DNA of 64,000 bases. It comes from Arthrobacter sp. zg-Y919. GTDB lineage: Bacteria > Actinomycetota > Actinomycetes > Actinomycetales > Micrococcaceae. This document shows positions 9,094 through 17,973 of the stretch, one piece after another (the stretch's first letter is position 1; the number at the start of each line of letters is the position of its first letter). Both the position numbers and the translations under genes were made by a program. The DNA is taken from assembly GCF_030142045.1 (NCBI RefSeq), contig NZ_CP126242.1, positions 2,046,001 through 2,110,000 on the forward strand, read 5' to 3'. The notes below the pieces were generated by a model. That model made no database searches. It saw only the letters and a list, made by a program, of their open reading frames with translations, and was not told the DNA's origin.

Positions 9094-10247
9094 TGTGCAG
9101 CCTCGCGGACCTTGTCCAGGATTTCAATGAAGAGGTCTTTTTCCGCATCCGCCGCACTGCGCGAGCGGACATGTTCAAGGAAGCCGCAGCAGACATCCAG
9201 ATCGTCGGTGGCCTTGGCCAGCCGTTGGCTGTAGGTCTGCGCCGGTCCGCGGGTGCCGCCCTCCGGGTCAAAGGCCAGCACCAGGGTGTCGGGGAACCTG
9301 CGGCGCAGCAGTTCCATGGCCTTCGCCGGACGCTGGGCGTCCGTCAGGGTCACCTGGCAGTACGCGTCCTCCGCGTCTGCCAGGCCCGGGTCAGCGAGCA
9401 GCTCCTCCAGTTTTCCGCGCAGCACGGCCAGCCTGCGCTGCACCGGCCAGGTGACCGGTTCCACGGAGACGAGGCCGCCGCCGTCGAACTCCAGGAGCCA
9501 GCCGCCCTTGGCCTGGCGCGCCTCCGAGAAGGAATAGGGCAGCGGAGAGCCGCTGTAGCGCACTGTGGGGCTGAGTTGCTGGCGGCCGTGGAGATGGCCC
9601 AGGGCGGTGTAGGAGAACTCCTCGAAGAGATCCAGCGGCACGGCGCCCAGGCCGCCCACGGCAAGGTCGCGTTCGCTGTCGCTGCTGATGCCGCCGCTGG
9701 CGAAGGTGTGGGCCAGCACCACCGAGGAAACGGGTGCGCCGGCCTGCTCCCGGGCCAGGATGTCTTTGCGGATCCGCTGCACGGCGGCTTCGGTGACGGA
9801 GAAATGGTTGGGGAGTTCGACGCCGAGCTCCCCGGCGGCGAGCCGCGGTTCCAGGAACGGGATGCCGTAGACGGCCACGGGCCTGCCTTCCAGGGGCAGG
9901 ATCACCGGCCGGGCAATGTCCTCATACCGGGTCCTCAGGTGGACGCCGGCACGTTCAAACAGCGCACTGCCGAAACCGAGCCGGGCCGCGGAATCATGGT
10001 TGCCGCTGGACAGCACGACTGCTGCGCCCGCGCCGGTGATGCGTGCCAGGGCGGAATCCAGCAGGCGTACGGTGTCCACCGCTGGAAGCGCCCGGTCATA
10101 CACGTCACCGGCAATCAGGACGGCATCTATCCGCTGTTCCCGGACAGTGTCCACGAGCCGGTCGATGAAATCAGCCTGGGCATCGAGCATTCCGACGCCG
10201 TGGAAGGACCTGCCCAGGTGCCAGTCTGAAGTGTGCAGTAAACGCAT
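9090..10247 (-). CDS. sbcD: Exonuclease subunit SbcD (Mre11-like nuclease)
   Basis: This is the metallophosphoesterase nuclease subunit of SbcCD, 385 residues. The Mre11-type metal motifs are all visible: HTSDWHLGRSFHG, IAGDVYDRALP, SSGNHDSAARLG, VLAHTF and GHLHGRQ. It is first in a two-gene operon with sbcC. A TAGTTT hexamer ends six bases before the ATG and no Shine-Dalgarno is visible, so the mRNA is probably leaderless. Confidence 0.97.
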   Translation of the reverse strand: MRLLHTSDWHLGRSFHGVGMLDAQADFIDRLVDTVREQRIDAVLIAGDVYDRALPAVDTVRLLDSALARITGAGAAVVLSSGNHDSAARLGFGSALFERAGVHLRTRYEDIARPVILPLEGRPVAVYGIPFLEPRLAAGELGVELPNHFSVTEAAVQRIRKDILAREQAGAPVSSVVLAHTFASGGISSDSERDLAVGGLGAVPLDLFEEFSYTALGHLHGRQQLSPTVRYSGSPLPYSFSEARQAKGGWLLEFDGGGLVSVEPVTWPVQRRLAVLRGKLEELLADPGLADAEDAYCQVTLTDAQRPAKAMELLRRRFPDTLVLAFDPEGGTRGPAQTYSQRLAKATDDLDVCCGFLEHVRSRSAADAEKDLFIEILDKVREAAQ

Positions 10248-10253
10248 GTTTCA

Positions 10254-10259
10254 AAACTA
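10254..10259 (-). promoter_or_regulatory. Candidate -10 element (TAGTTT) for leaderless sbcD
   Basis: On the minus strand TAGTTT is followed by six bases (TGAAAC) and then the sbcD ATG. This fits an actinobacterial -10 whose transcript starts at or next to the initiation codon. No clear -35 is seen. Confidence 0.45.
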
Positions 10260-10350
10260 CAGCCCGGCTCCGACAGTTAACGGATCGGGGGCAGCGGCGT
10301 GTGCCACTGCCCCCGGGTGTCCTGCTAGCTAAAGCCGGACCAGGATCGTT

Positions 10351-11388
10351 CTAGGCGCGGTTGCCCGGCGTGCCGTCCTCGGGACGGGCAGTGCCGGTAC
10401 CGGTGCCGGGCTTGTCGAAGAAGCCGCGGGCTTCCTCGTCCACGACGGGCTCCGGCTTGCTGGAGTCAGCGACGGCGGACTTGGCCGGCTTGGCTGCCGG
10501 CTTGGCGGCGGCGTCGTTCTCAACGGCCGGCGTGGTGTCCGCGGCAGCGGCGGCGTCATCGGTAACGACGGCGTCGCTGCGGTGGGCGTCGACGGTCATG
10601 TCGACGCTGCGGAAGATCAGGCCGGCGATGACGGCGCCCAGCAGCGGTGCCACCCAGAACAGCCAAAGCTGCTCCAGGGCCCATCCTTCAGCGAAGAATG
10701 CGACGGCGGTGGAACGGGCGGGGTTGATGCCGCCGTTGGTGACGGGAGCAAGCACAGTCAGCAGGACCGCATAGGTCACGCCGACGGCGAAAGCGCCCTT
10801 GACGGCGAGGGACCGGCGGGCGTCCGTACCCGGGCGGCGGGATGCTGCGCCGAGGAAGACAGCTGCCAGCAGTGCACCGGCGATGACCTCCATCAGCAGC
10901 GCGCTGGCCAGCGGGAAGAGGTTCACGGAGTGCTCACCGTAGCCGTTGGCCGTACCGCTCATGAACTGCCGTGCCTGCTCACCGATCTGCTCGTGGCCGG
11001 TGATGACGACCCACAGGATCGCGACGCCGAGTCCGGCACCGACCAGCTGGGCGACGATGTACGGCAGGACGAACTTCCAGGGCGTACGTCCGGCGACGGC
11101 GCTGCCGAGGGTGATCGCGGGGTTGAAGTGGCCGCCCGAAACGTAACCGAACGCGACCATTGCGGCCGCAAGGGCCAGGCCGAACGCCAGCGGCGACGTA
11201 ATACCGCCGCCGGTGCTGCTGCCGAAGATGGCAATCCCGATGCCGACGAAGAGAAGCAGGAACGAACCGATCGCCTCAGCTACCGACCGACCGACCAGCC
11301 CGTAAGTGTGGCCACCGTTCGCAGGTGCTGCGCCGCGGGCGGGGGCAACAGCCCGGGCACCGCTGAGTGGTAAGGACTCAGATGACAT
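10351..11388 (-). CDS. Aquaporin / MIP family channel with long C-terminal tail
   Basis: This is a membrane channel for water or small neutral solutes, 345 residues. Both NPA boxes are present, in GGHFNPAITLG (Asn89) and NGGINPARST (Asn222), within six membrane helices and two half-helices. The tail after about residue 265 is unusual: Ala/Lys/Pro/Asp-rich, presumably cytoplasmic and disordered. The frame is open another 35 codons upstream, but that stretch is not protein-like and MSSESLPLSG is the likelier start. GlpF versus AqpZ type was not settled. Confidence 0.92.
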   Translation of the reverse strand: MSSESLPLSGARAVAPARGAAPANGGHTYGLVGRSVAEAIGSFLLLFVGIGIAIFGSSTGGGITSPLAFGLALAAAMVAFGYVSGGHFNPAITLGSAVAGRTPWKFVLPYIVAQLVGAGLGVAILWVVITGHEQIGEQARQFMSGTANGYGEHSVNLFPLASALLMEVIAGALLAAVFLGAASRRPGTDARRSLAVKGAFAVGVTYAVLLTVLAPVTNGGINPARSTAVAFFAEGWALEQLWLFWVAPLLGAVIAGLIFRSVDMTVDAHRSDAVVTDDAAAAADTTPAVENDAAAKPAAKPAKSAVADSSKPEPVVDEEARGFFDKPGTGTGTARPEDGTPGNRA

Positions 11389-11617
11389 GAAAGAGGAATT
11401 CCTAACGTGTGGATGGTGGCAACGGATACTCGGTCGCCGATAGGGACATGGCCGGTACTGCGATATGGGCGGTAGCGACCATGCCGGACTCACAACAAAC
11501 TACCCCACCGTGTCAGCGCAGCCTGTGAACTCCCTGAGTTTGATCTGTGCGCAGCGTGAATTGCACGGCCTGAGTCCTCAGCCGGGGTATGCCCTGGACA
11601 CCTTTTCGACACAGCAT

Positions 11618-11876
11618 GTGGGACCACAGGAGGGCACTCCCGTCCCACCCCATGGGACGCCGTGCTGCCGCGGATCATTGCCGGACACAGCATCCCACCG
11701 GGTGGTGCTGCTGATGCCCGTGGGACCACGGGAGGGCACTCCCTTCCCACCCCGTGGGACTCCGTGCTGCCGCGGATCATTGCCGGACACAGCATCCCAC
11801 CCGGTGGTGCTGCTGATGCCCGCGGGACCACAGGAGGGCACTCCCGTCCCGCCGGGTGGGACACCGTGCTGCTGCC
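11618..11876. repeat. Tandem repeat, 102-bp unit, about 2.5 copies, with internal dyads
   Basis: Unit 1 starts at 11618, unit 2 at 11720 and a partial unit 3 at 11822. Units 1 and 2 differ at about five positions. Each full unit begins GTGGGACC (GCGGGACC in unit 3). In unit 1 GTGGGAC pairs with GTCCCAC, enclosing a smaller GGAG/CTCC stem. A second hairpin follows: GTCCCA, a 5-base loop, then TGGGAC; units 2 and 3 keep versions of it. An imperfect dyad around CATCCCACC/GGTGGTG closes the unit. This looks like structured intergenic repeat DNA rather than coding sequence. Confidence 0.9.
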
Positions 11877-11918
11877 GCACGGCAACCCTGCTCCTCCGGC
11901 CTGCATCCGCCCGGCACC

Positions 11919-11924
11919 TATGCT
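11919..11924 (+). promoter_or_regulatory. Candidate -10 element (TATGCT) for a leaderless transcript
   Basis: TATGCT ends six bases before the GTG at 11931. There is no good ribosome site, so this hexamer both suggests leaderless transcription and supports the chosen start. Confidence 0.45.
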
Positions 11925-11930
11925 GGAAGA

Positions 11931-12953
11931 GTGAGCAACGATCCCCGCCCCGCCCCTGTTTCCCCGTCCGCCGCCGATTTGGCCGCAAAGATCCGCGGCT
12001 GCCTCCTCGGGGGCGCGTTGGGTGATGCTGCGGCAACGGCCGCCGGGAGCCCGACTGGAGCCGGCACCTCCATCTCCGCCAACACGCAGCTTGCGCTCTA
12101 CTCCCTCGACGGACTGCTCGAGGCCATTGAATGGGCGAACGAGGGAGTCGGCGCCGACGAGACGGCGTGCCTTTGGCTGGCCTATCTGCGTTGGATGCGC
12201 GGCCAGGGGCTGCCCCTTCCCGAGTCCGGCCCGTCCCCGCTGCCCCGGCCGATTGATTCCGAACCGCTTCTGCAGGCAGCTGCAGACGGCAGCCAGTCCG
12301 GCCTGGACGCCGATGTCCTTGCCGCACTGTCCACAGGGGAAATGGGCACCCGGCAGCGTCCGGTCAATACCGGTGTCAATACTCCGGCTGCGTTGGTTCG
12401 TTCGGCCCCGTTTGGGCTGCTGCCCTACGTTGAGACCGAGACCGTCTACAAACTCGCCCTGGACGCCGCATCGCTGACGCACGGTCACTCCTCTGCCCGG
12501 CACAGCGCCGCTGTCTTCGCCTCCATGATCCACGGCCTGCTGGCTTCAGGGGCAACGCTCCGCAGCACCACAGAAGCAGCCCTGAAACACGCCAACGCAA
12601 ACGGAGCTGTCGAACTCGCCGGACAGGTGCAGGCGGTACTGAACTCCCCCGCAGGACCCACGGGTACGGACGGAGCGGGACACACGGCGGAGGATGCCCT
12701 GCTGACCGGGCTCCGTGCAGCCCTCGCGGCTGAAAAGGACGCGCAGGGACCGTCAGAGGACCGGGCCGCCGCAACAACCGCAGCCGTCCAACAAGCTGCC
12801 GCCGCCGGAGGAGCACCTGCCGCCATCGTGTCGGGAAGCCTGTTGGGCACCAGGTTCGGTTCGCTGCCCGAGGCCGGCCTGGATGCCCTGCGCGAACGCA
12901 GCGTCATCGAGAAACTCGCTTCGGGGTTCATCGCCGCCACGATCGCACCCTAG
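11931..12953 (+). CDS. ADP-ribosylglycohydrolase-family protein, probably catalytically inactive
   Basis: This 340-residue protein has the DraG/ARH fold signature: KIRGCLLGGALGDA at 20-32, AALVRSAPFGLLP in the middle and DAASLTHGHSSARHSA after it. Active members bind two Mg ions through a T-D-D-T motif and a C-terminal G-D-(S/T)-D-(S/T) motif. Here the first reads SANTQ (49-53) and the second GGAPAAIVSG (about 293-302), so most metal-binding acids are absent. It is probably a pseudoenzyme that binds ADP-ribose or a related ligand, or an enzyme with changed chemistry. It ends 16 bases from the convergent aldo/keto reductase gene. Confidence 0.82.
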   Translation: MSNDPRPAPVSPSAADLAAKIRGCLLGGALGDAAATAAGSPTGAGTSISANTQLALYSLDGLLEAIEWANEGVGADETACLWLAYLRWMRGQGLPLPESGPSPLPRPIDSEPLLQAAADGSQSGLDADVLAALSTGEMGTRQRPVNTGVNTPAALVRSAPFGLLPYVETETVYKLALDAASLTHGHSSARHSAAVFASMIHGLLASGATLRSTTEAALKHANANGAVELAGQVQAVLNSPAGPTGTDGAGHTAEDALLTGLRAALAAEKDAQGPSEDRAAATTAAVQQAAAAGGAPAAIVSGSLLGTRFGSLPEAGLDALRERSVIEKLASGFIAATIAP

Positions 12954-12969
12954 CCGGGGGGCCAGCTGC

Positions 12970-13944
<975 letters not shown>

Positions 13945-13993
13945 TCAGGTGTGGACCGGGCGGCGCCCAGGACGCCCCCAAACGTGCGTGCAG

Positions 13994-14022
13994 TCTATGC
14001 CCTTTGTGTCAGTCACTGTCAA
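13994..14022 (-). promoter_or_regulatory. Candidate promoter of the aldo/keto reductase gene
   Basis: On the minus strand a perfect -35 TTGACA (14022-14017) is followed after 17 bases by CATAGA (13999-13994), with TAGACT as an alternative -10 two bases further on. It lies 56 bases upstream of the ATG. Confidence 0.5.
14007..14021. promoter_or_regulatory. Palindrome, possible TetR operator
   Basis: TGTCAGTCACTGTCA contains the perfect dyad CAGT-C-ACTG and overlaps the -35 of the minus-strand reductase promoter. It lies about 40 bases upstream of the divergent TetR gene. Repression of the reductase by the regulator is inferred. Confidence 0.35.
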
Positions 14023-14049
14023 TAAGGGCGGCGGATGCATTTCGCCTTG

Positions 14050-14055
14050 TATCCT
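14050..14055 (+). promoter_or_regulatory. Candidate -10 element (TATCCT) for the leaderless TetR gene
   Basis: TATCCT ends six bases before the ATG at 14062. No ribosome site is present. Confidence 0.42.
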
Positions 14056-14061
14056 CGACCT

Positions 14062-14673
14062 ATGAGTGCAGGTACTGATGGCATGGGGTTGAGGCAGCGC
14101 ACACGCGATACCGTGCGTCAGCAGATCGCTGAGGTTGCCCTGGTGATGTTCGACGAACAGGGTTTCGACGAGACCACCGTCGATCAGATCGCGGCAGCGG
14201 CCTGCATGTCACCCCGGAGCTTCTTCCGCTACTTCGCCTCCAAAGAGGACGTGGTTCTCGGCGACCCCATGCTCTACGGCGAGCCCGTTCGAGAGCGCCT
14301 TGCCGAAAGCCTGGAAACGATGCCGGTATGGCAGGCCCTGCGGGCGGGGTTTGAGCCGGTCGTCGAGACAGTGGAAGCGGACCCTGAACGGACCCTGCGT
14401 GCAACGAGGGTAATGATCAACACGCCTTGTCTGCGCGCGCGGAACACGGAGAAGCACCTGGCCTGGATGACGGTTCTTGTGCCGCTGGTCGCCACCGCCC
14501 TGGCCGGCCCCGAAGCGGAACGGCAGTATCGTGCACGGGCAATCACCCTGTGTGCGCTGACCTGCCTCGACGTCTCCTCAGCCGAACTGGTGCACCGCAA
14601 CGGTGCTGCGACCCACCGGGTTTTGCTCGATGAAGCCTTCAGGCTCCTGAAACCCACAACACTGGTCGACTAG
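14062..14673 (+). CDS. TetR-family transcriptional regulator
   Basis: This 203-residue protein has an N-terminal helix-turn-helix: TRDTVRQQIAEVALVMFDEQGFDETTV leads into IAAAACMSPRSFFRYFASKEDVV, the classic TetR recognition helix. The C-terminal ligand domain is not diagnostic. A longer start exists nine codons upstream, but the TATCCT hexamer supports this ATG. It faces an aldo/keto reductase gene with a shared palindrome in the gap, so that gene is its likeliest target. Confidence 0.9.
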   Translation: MSAGTDGMGLRQRTRDTVRQQIAEVALVMFDEQGFDETTVDQIAAAACMSPRSFFRYFASKEDVVLGDPMLYGEPVRERLAESLETMPVWQALRAGFEPVVETVEADPERTLRATRVMINTPCLRARNTEKHLAWMTVLVPLVATALAGPEAERQYRARAITLCALTCLDVSSAELVHRNGAATHRVLLDEAFRLLKPTTLVD

Positions 14674-14698
14674 CTGTACGGACAGCCCGGGCGTGCCG

Positions 14699-15715
14699 CT
14701 ACTGCGAGGCCCGGGGCCAGATTCCACCGAGGGTCTGCAGGAATTCCGCCTCCGAGAGCACTTCGATGCGCTGGCCGCGTTCGTGCAGGTCCAGGACGCG
14801 CCGGGCCTTGCCGGTCAACCGCCCGCTGCGCAGGTCTCCGGGCTCAAAGCCGTCCCCCACCACCAGGACGCTGGTGGCACGCGTGACGTTGCTGGCCGTG
14901 CGGGCACCGACCTCGGCGGCCCGGTCCTTGGCGGTCTGCCGGGCCATACCCAGGTTTCCAGTGAAGACAACCGTTTGTCCGAACAGCGGATGGGCAGGAT
15001 CCGCCAGCGGATTCGGCGGCGGGTTCTCCCCCTCGGACGGCCAGCCCTCCCACGCGCCGGCTGCCGCAGCGGGGGTCCCGGTGCCCCGGGCCAGGGCGTC
15101 CCGGGTCGCTTTGGAAAGCGGGTGCTGCCCCGGCACATAGGCGGGCAGGTGGGATGCAGGCCGGCCGTCGCGCAGGAAGAACTCCGGCATGGACTGTGCA
15201 CCGCTGCGGCGGGCAATATCGATCATGATCCCGGCACAGGCACGCGCGTCCTCGGTGGCGTCGTGGTGGTTCAGCAGGGGCACCCCGGCGGCTTCCGCCG
15301 CGAACGGCAGCGAATGTGAGGGCAGCTGGTACGTGCGCCGTGAGTGGACCACCGTGCAGGTGTAGTCGTAGGCCGGTCCTGCCAGCTCTGAGACTTCCAA
15401 GGCGGAGCGGATGACGCCCAGGTCAAAGGCTGCATTGTGCGCCACCAGCAGGTCGTCGCCGATAAAGGCGCCGATCTCCGGAAAGAGCTCACCGAACCGC
15501 GGAGCTCCCGCCACCATTCCGGGTTCGATCCCGTGGATCCGGACATTGCGCGGGTCGAAATAGTCATGGCCCTCCGGGGGCCGCATCAGCCAGGATGCTT
15601 CCTCGACGACCTGGCCGCCGCGGACCCGGACGAGTCCCACGGAGCAGGGCGAACCGCGGAAACCGTTGGCTGTTTCGAAATCTATTGCGGTAAAGCTAAG
15701 TCCCGTGTCAGGCAT
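14699..15715 (-). CDS. DnaQ-like 3'-5' exonuclease with C-terminal BRCT domain
   Basis: This 338-residue protein joins a DEDDh exonuclease domain to a BRCT domain. The catalytic residues are Asp12 and Glu14 in AIDFETANG, Asp98 in AHNAAFDLGV, and His151 with Asp156 in HHDATEDA. The BRCT part spans about 240-335 (FGQTVVFTGNL, then VLVVGDGFE and a terminal helix). It resembles the epsilon-like exonucleases of actinobacteria rather than the polymerase III epsilon subunit itself. The frame is open further upstream, but MPDTGLSF is the likely start. It overlaps the DedA stop by eight bases, so the two are probably co-transcribed. A repair role is inferred. Confidence 0.88.
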   Translation of the reverse strand: MPDTGLSFTAIDFETANGFRGSPCSVGLVRVRGGQVVEEASWLMRPPEGHDYFDPRNVRIHGIEPGMVAGAPRFGELFPEIGAFIGDDLLVAHNAAFDLGVIRSALEVSELAGPAYDYTCTVVHSRRTYQLPSHSLPFAAEAAGVPLLNHHDATEDARACAGIMIDIARRSGAQSMPEFFLRDGRPASHLPAYVPGQHPLSKATRDALARGTGTPAAAAGAWEGWPSEGENPPPNPLADPAHPLFGQTVVFTGNLGMARQTAKDRAAEVGARTASNVTRATSVLVVGDGFEPGDLRSGRLTGKARRVLDLHERGQRIEVLSEAEFLQTLGGIWPRASQ

Positions 15716-16409
15716 TTTGGCGGGCTGCACGCTTCTGCCGCGAACTCCGGATCTTGGCGGCCACAAACCATACGGCTGCAACGAGCACTGCAACGATGAC
15801 TATTTTCTGGAAGATCCCGGCGTACTGTTCGACGATGTGCCAGCTTTCGCCCAGGTAGTAGCCGGCCGCGATGAAGATCGCGTTCCAAATCAGGCTTCCG
15901 GCCGTGGTCAGGGCCGTGAAGGTCAGCACCGGCATCCGCTCGATCCCCGCAGGAATGGAAATGAGGCTGCGGAACAACGGAATCATCCGGCCGAAGAACA
16001 CTGCCTTGTTGCCGTGCCGCCCGAACCAGGCTTCAACCTTGTCCACGTCTTCCAGGTCCACCAGCGGAACCTTCGCGACCAGCCGGCGCATCCGGTTGCG
16101 GCCCAGCAAGGCGCCCAGTGCGTAGAGCGCCAAGGCACCGACGACGGACCCCAGCGTCGTCCAGAACAGTGCGGCGATGATCGAGAAGTTGCCCTGGCTG
16201 GCGGTGAATCCGGCCAGCGGGAGAATGATTTCGCTCGGCAGCGGGGGAAAAAGGTTTTCGAGGGCGATGGCCAGCCCTGCGCCGGGAGCACCGATGGTTT
16301 CCATCATGCCGACCGCCCAGTCCGCCACACCCCCGAGGGCTGAGGGATCGCCGGAGCTTTGCGCTGCGGCTACGGAGGTGGCTGGGGTAACGGCTTGTGT
16401 AATAGTCAT
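15708..16409 (-). CDS. DedA/SNARE-associated family membrane protein
   Basis: This is a 233-residue integral membrane protein of the DedA family, whose members are linked to lipid carrier flipping and membrane homeostasis. The family motifs are ENLFPPLPSEIILPLAG near the N-terminus and FFGRMIPLFRSLISIPAG in the middle, with the paired Arg residues present. About five hydrophobic segments are visible. The basic C-terminal tail (KIRSSRQKRAARQ) is probably cytoplasmic. The role of this member is not known. Confidence 0.92.
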   Translation of the reverse strand: MTITQAVTPATSVAAAQSSGDPSALGGVADWAVGMMETIGAPGAGLAIALENLFPPLPSEIILPLAGFTASQGNFSIIAALFWTTLGSVVGALALYALGALLGRNRMRRLVAKVPLVDLEDVDKVEAWFGRHGNKAVFFGRMIPLFRSLISIPAGIERMPVLTFTALTTAGSLIWNAIFIAAGYYLGESWHIVEQYAGIFQKIVIVAVLVAAVWFVAAKIRSSRQKRAARQNA

Positions 16410-16503
16410 CTCGCGCTCAATTCTGCCCTAGGCCCCCCGGCGCGGAAGAATCGGAGCCGCGTTGCCCGGCGTGTTTGGGACACATCACACAACCGGGCCG
16501 CGG

Positions 16504-17148
16504 TCAGGAAACGCGCGGAGTCCCATCCGCCAGCGCGAGGACAATGGCCGGCAGCAGGGCGCGGAACGCCTGGCCGCGGTGGCTGATGGCGTTCTTTTCC
16601 GCACCGGTCAGTTCCGCGCAGCTGCGGTCCAGCCCGGCCGGCTGCAGGATCGGATCGTAGCCGAAGCCACCCGCGCCCCTCGGCGATTCCAGCAGGGTTC
16701 CGCGCAGTTCACCGCGCTCCACGGTCTCGCAGCCGCCGGGCAGCGCCAGGGCAGCGGCGCAGACAAAAGCGGCTCCCCGGTGCTCGGCGGAAATGTCCGC
16801 CAGCTGGGCCAGGAGCAGCTCAAGGTTCGCGGCGTCGTCGCCGTGCCGGCCGGACCAGCGCGCGGAGAAAATACCCGGCGCTCCCCCAAGGACGTCCACG
16901 GCCAGCCCCGAATCGTCCGCCACCGCAGGCAGTCCGGTGGCAGCAGCCACCGCATGGGCCTTCAGCAGCGCATTCGCTTCAAAGGTCACGCCGGTTTCGG
17001 CGACGTCGGGAACCCCTGCGGCCGCAGCATCGATCACCTGTGTGTCGACGTCGAGCCCGGGGACCTGGCCGCGCAGCAGTTCCCGCAGTTCGCGCAGCTT
17101 CCCCGGGTTGCGGGTGGCCAGGACCAGGCGGGCGGAAGGCTGAGTCAT
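16504..17148 (-). CDS. rdgB: Non-canonical purine NTP pyrophosphatase (RdgB/HAM1)
   Basis: This enzyme hydrolyses dITP and XTP to monophosphates, keeping deaminated purines out of nucleic acids. It has 214 residues. Motifs are TRNPGKLRELREL near the start, ADDSGLAVDVLGGAPGIFSARW in two adjoining blocks, GGFGYDPI and a terminal SHRGQAFR. The ATG follows the rph stop directly (TAGATG), so the two genes are translationally linked, an order common in actinobacteria. Confidence 0.96.
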   Translation of the reverse strand: MTQPSARLVLATRNPGKLRELRELLRGQVPGLDVDTQVIDAAAAGVPDVAETGVTFEANALLKAHAVAAATGLPAVADDSGLAVDVLGGAPGIFSARWSGRHGDDAANLELLLAQLADISAEHRGAAFVCAAALALPGGCETVERGELRGTLLESPRGAGGFGYDPILQPAGLDRSCAELTGAEKNAISHRGQAFRALLPAIVLALADGTPRVS

Positions 17149-17913
17149 CTACGCCGCGCCCAGGGTCTGCCGCTGGATCGCGGCCAGCTCGGCGGTTCCC
17201 TGCAGGGCGAGGTCAAGCAGGGCATCGAGTTCCGCCCGGTCGAACGGAGCGCCCTCGGCGGTGCCCTGGACCTCAACGAACTTGCCGGATCCGGTGACTA
17301 CTACGTTCATGTCGGTTTCCGCCCGGACGTCCTCGACATACGGCAGGTCCAGCATCGGAACTCCGTCGATGATCCCCACGCTGATGGCAGCCACGGTGTC
17401 CAGCAGCGGAGAGGCGTTGCGGGCAATGAGCTTGTTTTCCTTGGCCCAGGCCACGGCGTCGGCGAGGGCGACGTAGGCACCCGTGATCGCGGCGGTCCGG
17501 GTTCCGCCGTCGGCCTGCAGCACGTCGCAGTCCAGGACAATGGTGTTCTCGCCCAGGGCCTTGGTATCGATGATCGAACGCAGCGAGCGTCCGATCAGCC
17601 GGGAGATTTCGTGGGTACGTCCGCCAAGCTTGCCCTTGACCGACTCGCGGTCGTTACGGGTGTTGGTGGCCCTCGGAAGCATCGCGTATTCGGCGGTGAC
17701 CCAGCCCTTGCCCTCGCCCTTGAGCCAGCGCGGCACGCCGGGAGTCAACGAGGCGGTGCACAGCACGCGGGTATTGCCGAACTCGATCAGGGCCGAACCT
17801 TCGGCCTGCTTCGACCAGCCGCGGGTGATCGTGATGCTGCGCAGCTGGTCCGGGGTACGCCCGTCGGCACGCAGGATGTCGGCGGACGGGGCAGGGGTGG
17901 GGACTGTAGTCAT
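17149..17913 (-). CDS. rph: Ribonuclease PH
   Basis: This is a phosphate-dependent 3'-5' exoribonuclease that trims tRNA 3' ends, 254 residues, normal length. Diagnostic stretches are [41 protein letters not shown] (phosphate-binding Arg region), [12 protein letters not shown] and [26 protein letters not shown] hexamer ends six bases before the ATG, so it may start its own leaderless transcript with rdgB. Confidence 0.97.
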   Translation of the reverse strand: MTTVPTPAPSADILRADGRTPDQLRSITITRGWSKQAEGSALIEFGNTRVLCTASLTPGVPRWLKGEGKGWVTAEYAMLPRATNTRNDRESVKGKLGGRTHEISRLIGRSLRSIIDTKALGENTIVLDCDVLQADGGTRTAAITGAYVALADAVAWAKENKLIARNASPLLDTVAAISVGIIDGVPMLDLPYVEDVRAETDMNVVVTGSGKFVEVQGTAEGAPFDRAELDALLDLALQGTAELAAIQRQTLGAA

Positions 17914-17919
17914 GGGTTC

Positions 17920-17925
17920 AGTCTA
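17920..17925 (-). promoter_or_regulatory. Candidate -10 element (TAGACT) for leaderless rph
   Basis: On the minus strand TAGACT, six bases, then the rph ATG. No ribosome site is visible. Confidence 0.45.
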
Positions 17926-17973
17926 TCGCCGGGTCCGGCGGGAGCCCGTTCCGCCGTGGACGTGCCGGAGCGG

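Larger units (their letters stand above)
11389..11930. other. Intergenic region between the aquaporin and ADP-ribosylglycohydrolase-like genes
   Basis: This 542-base stretch separates divergent genes. Bases 11389-11617 should hold the aquaporin promoter, but I cannot point to a convincing -35/-10 pair. Bases 11618-11876 hold the 102-bp tandem repeat described separately, and the last bases hold the -10 of the next gene. Open frames across the repeats exist because 102 is a multiple of three; they have no ribosome sites and no protein-like composition. Confidence 0.7.

Noticed and set aside
10287..10314. Terminator after the aquaporin gene
   Set aside because: An 8-bp GC stem with a 12-base loop is present but without a T run; too weak to call.
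11618..11876. CRISPR array
   Set aside because: The 102-bp units are contiguous with no unique spacers and no cas genes nearby.
11465..12025. Open frames across the 102-bp repeats
   Set aside because: They remain open because the unit is divisible by three; there is no ribosome site and they overlap the real gene start.
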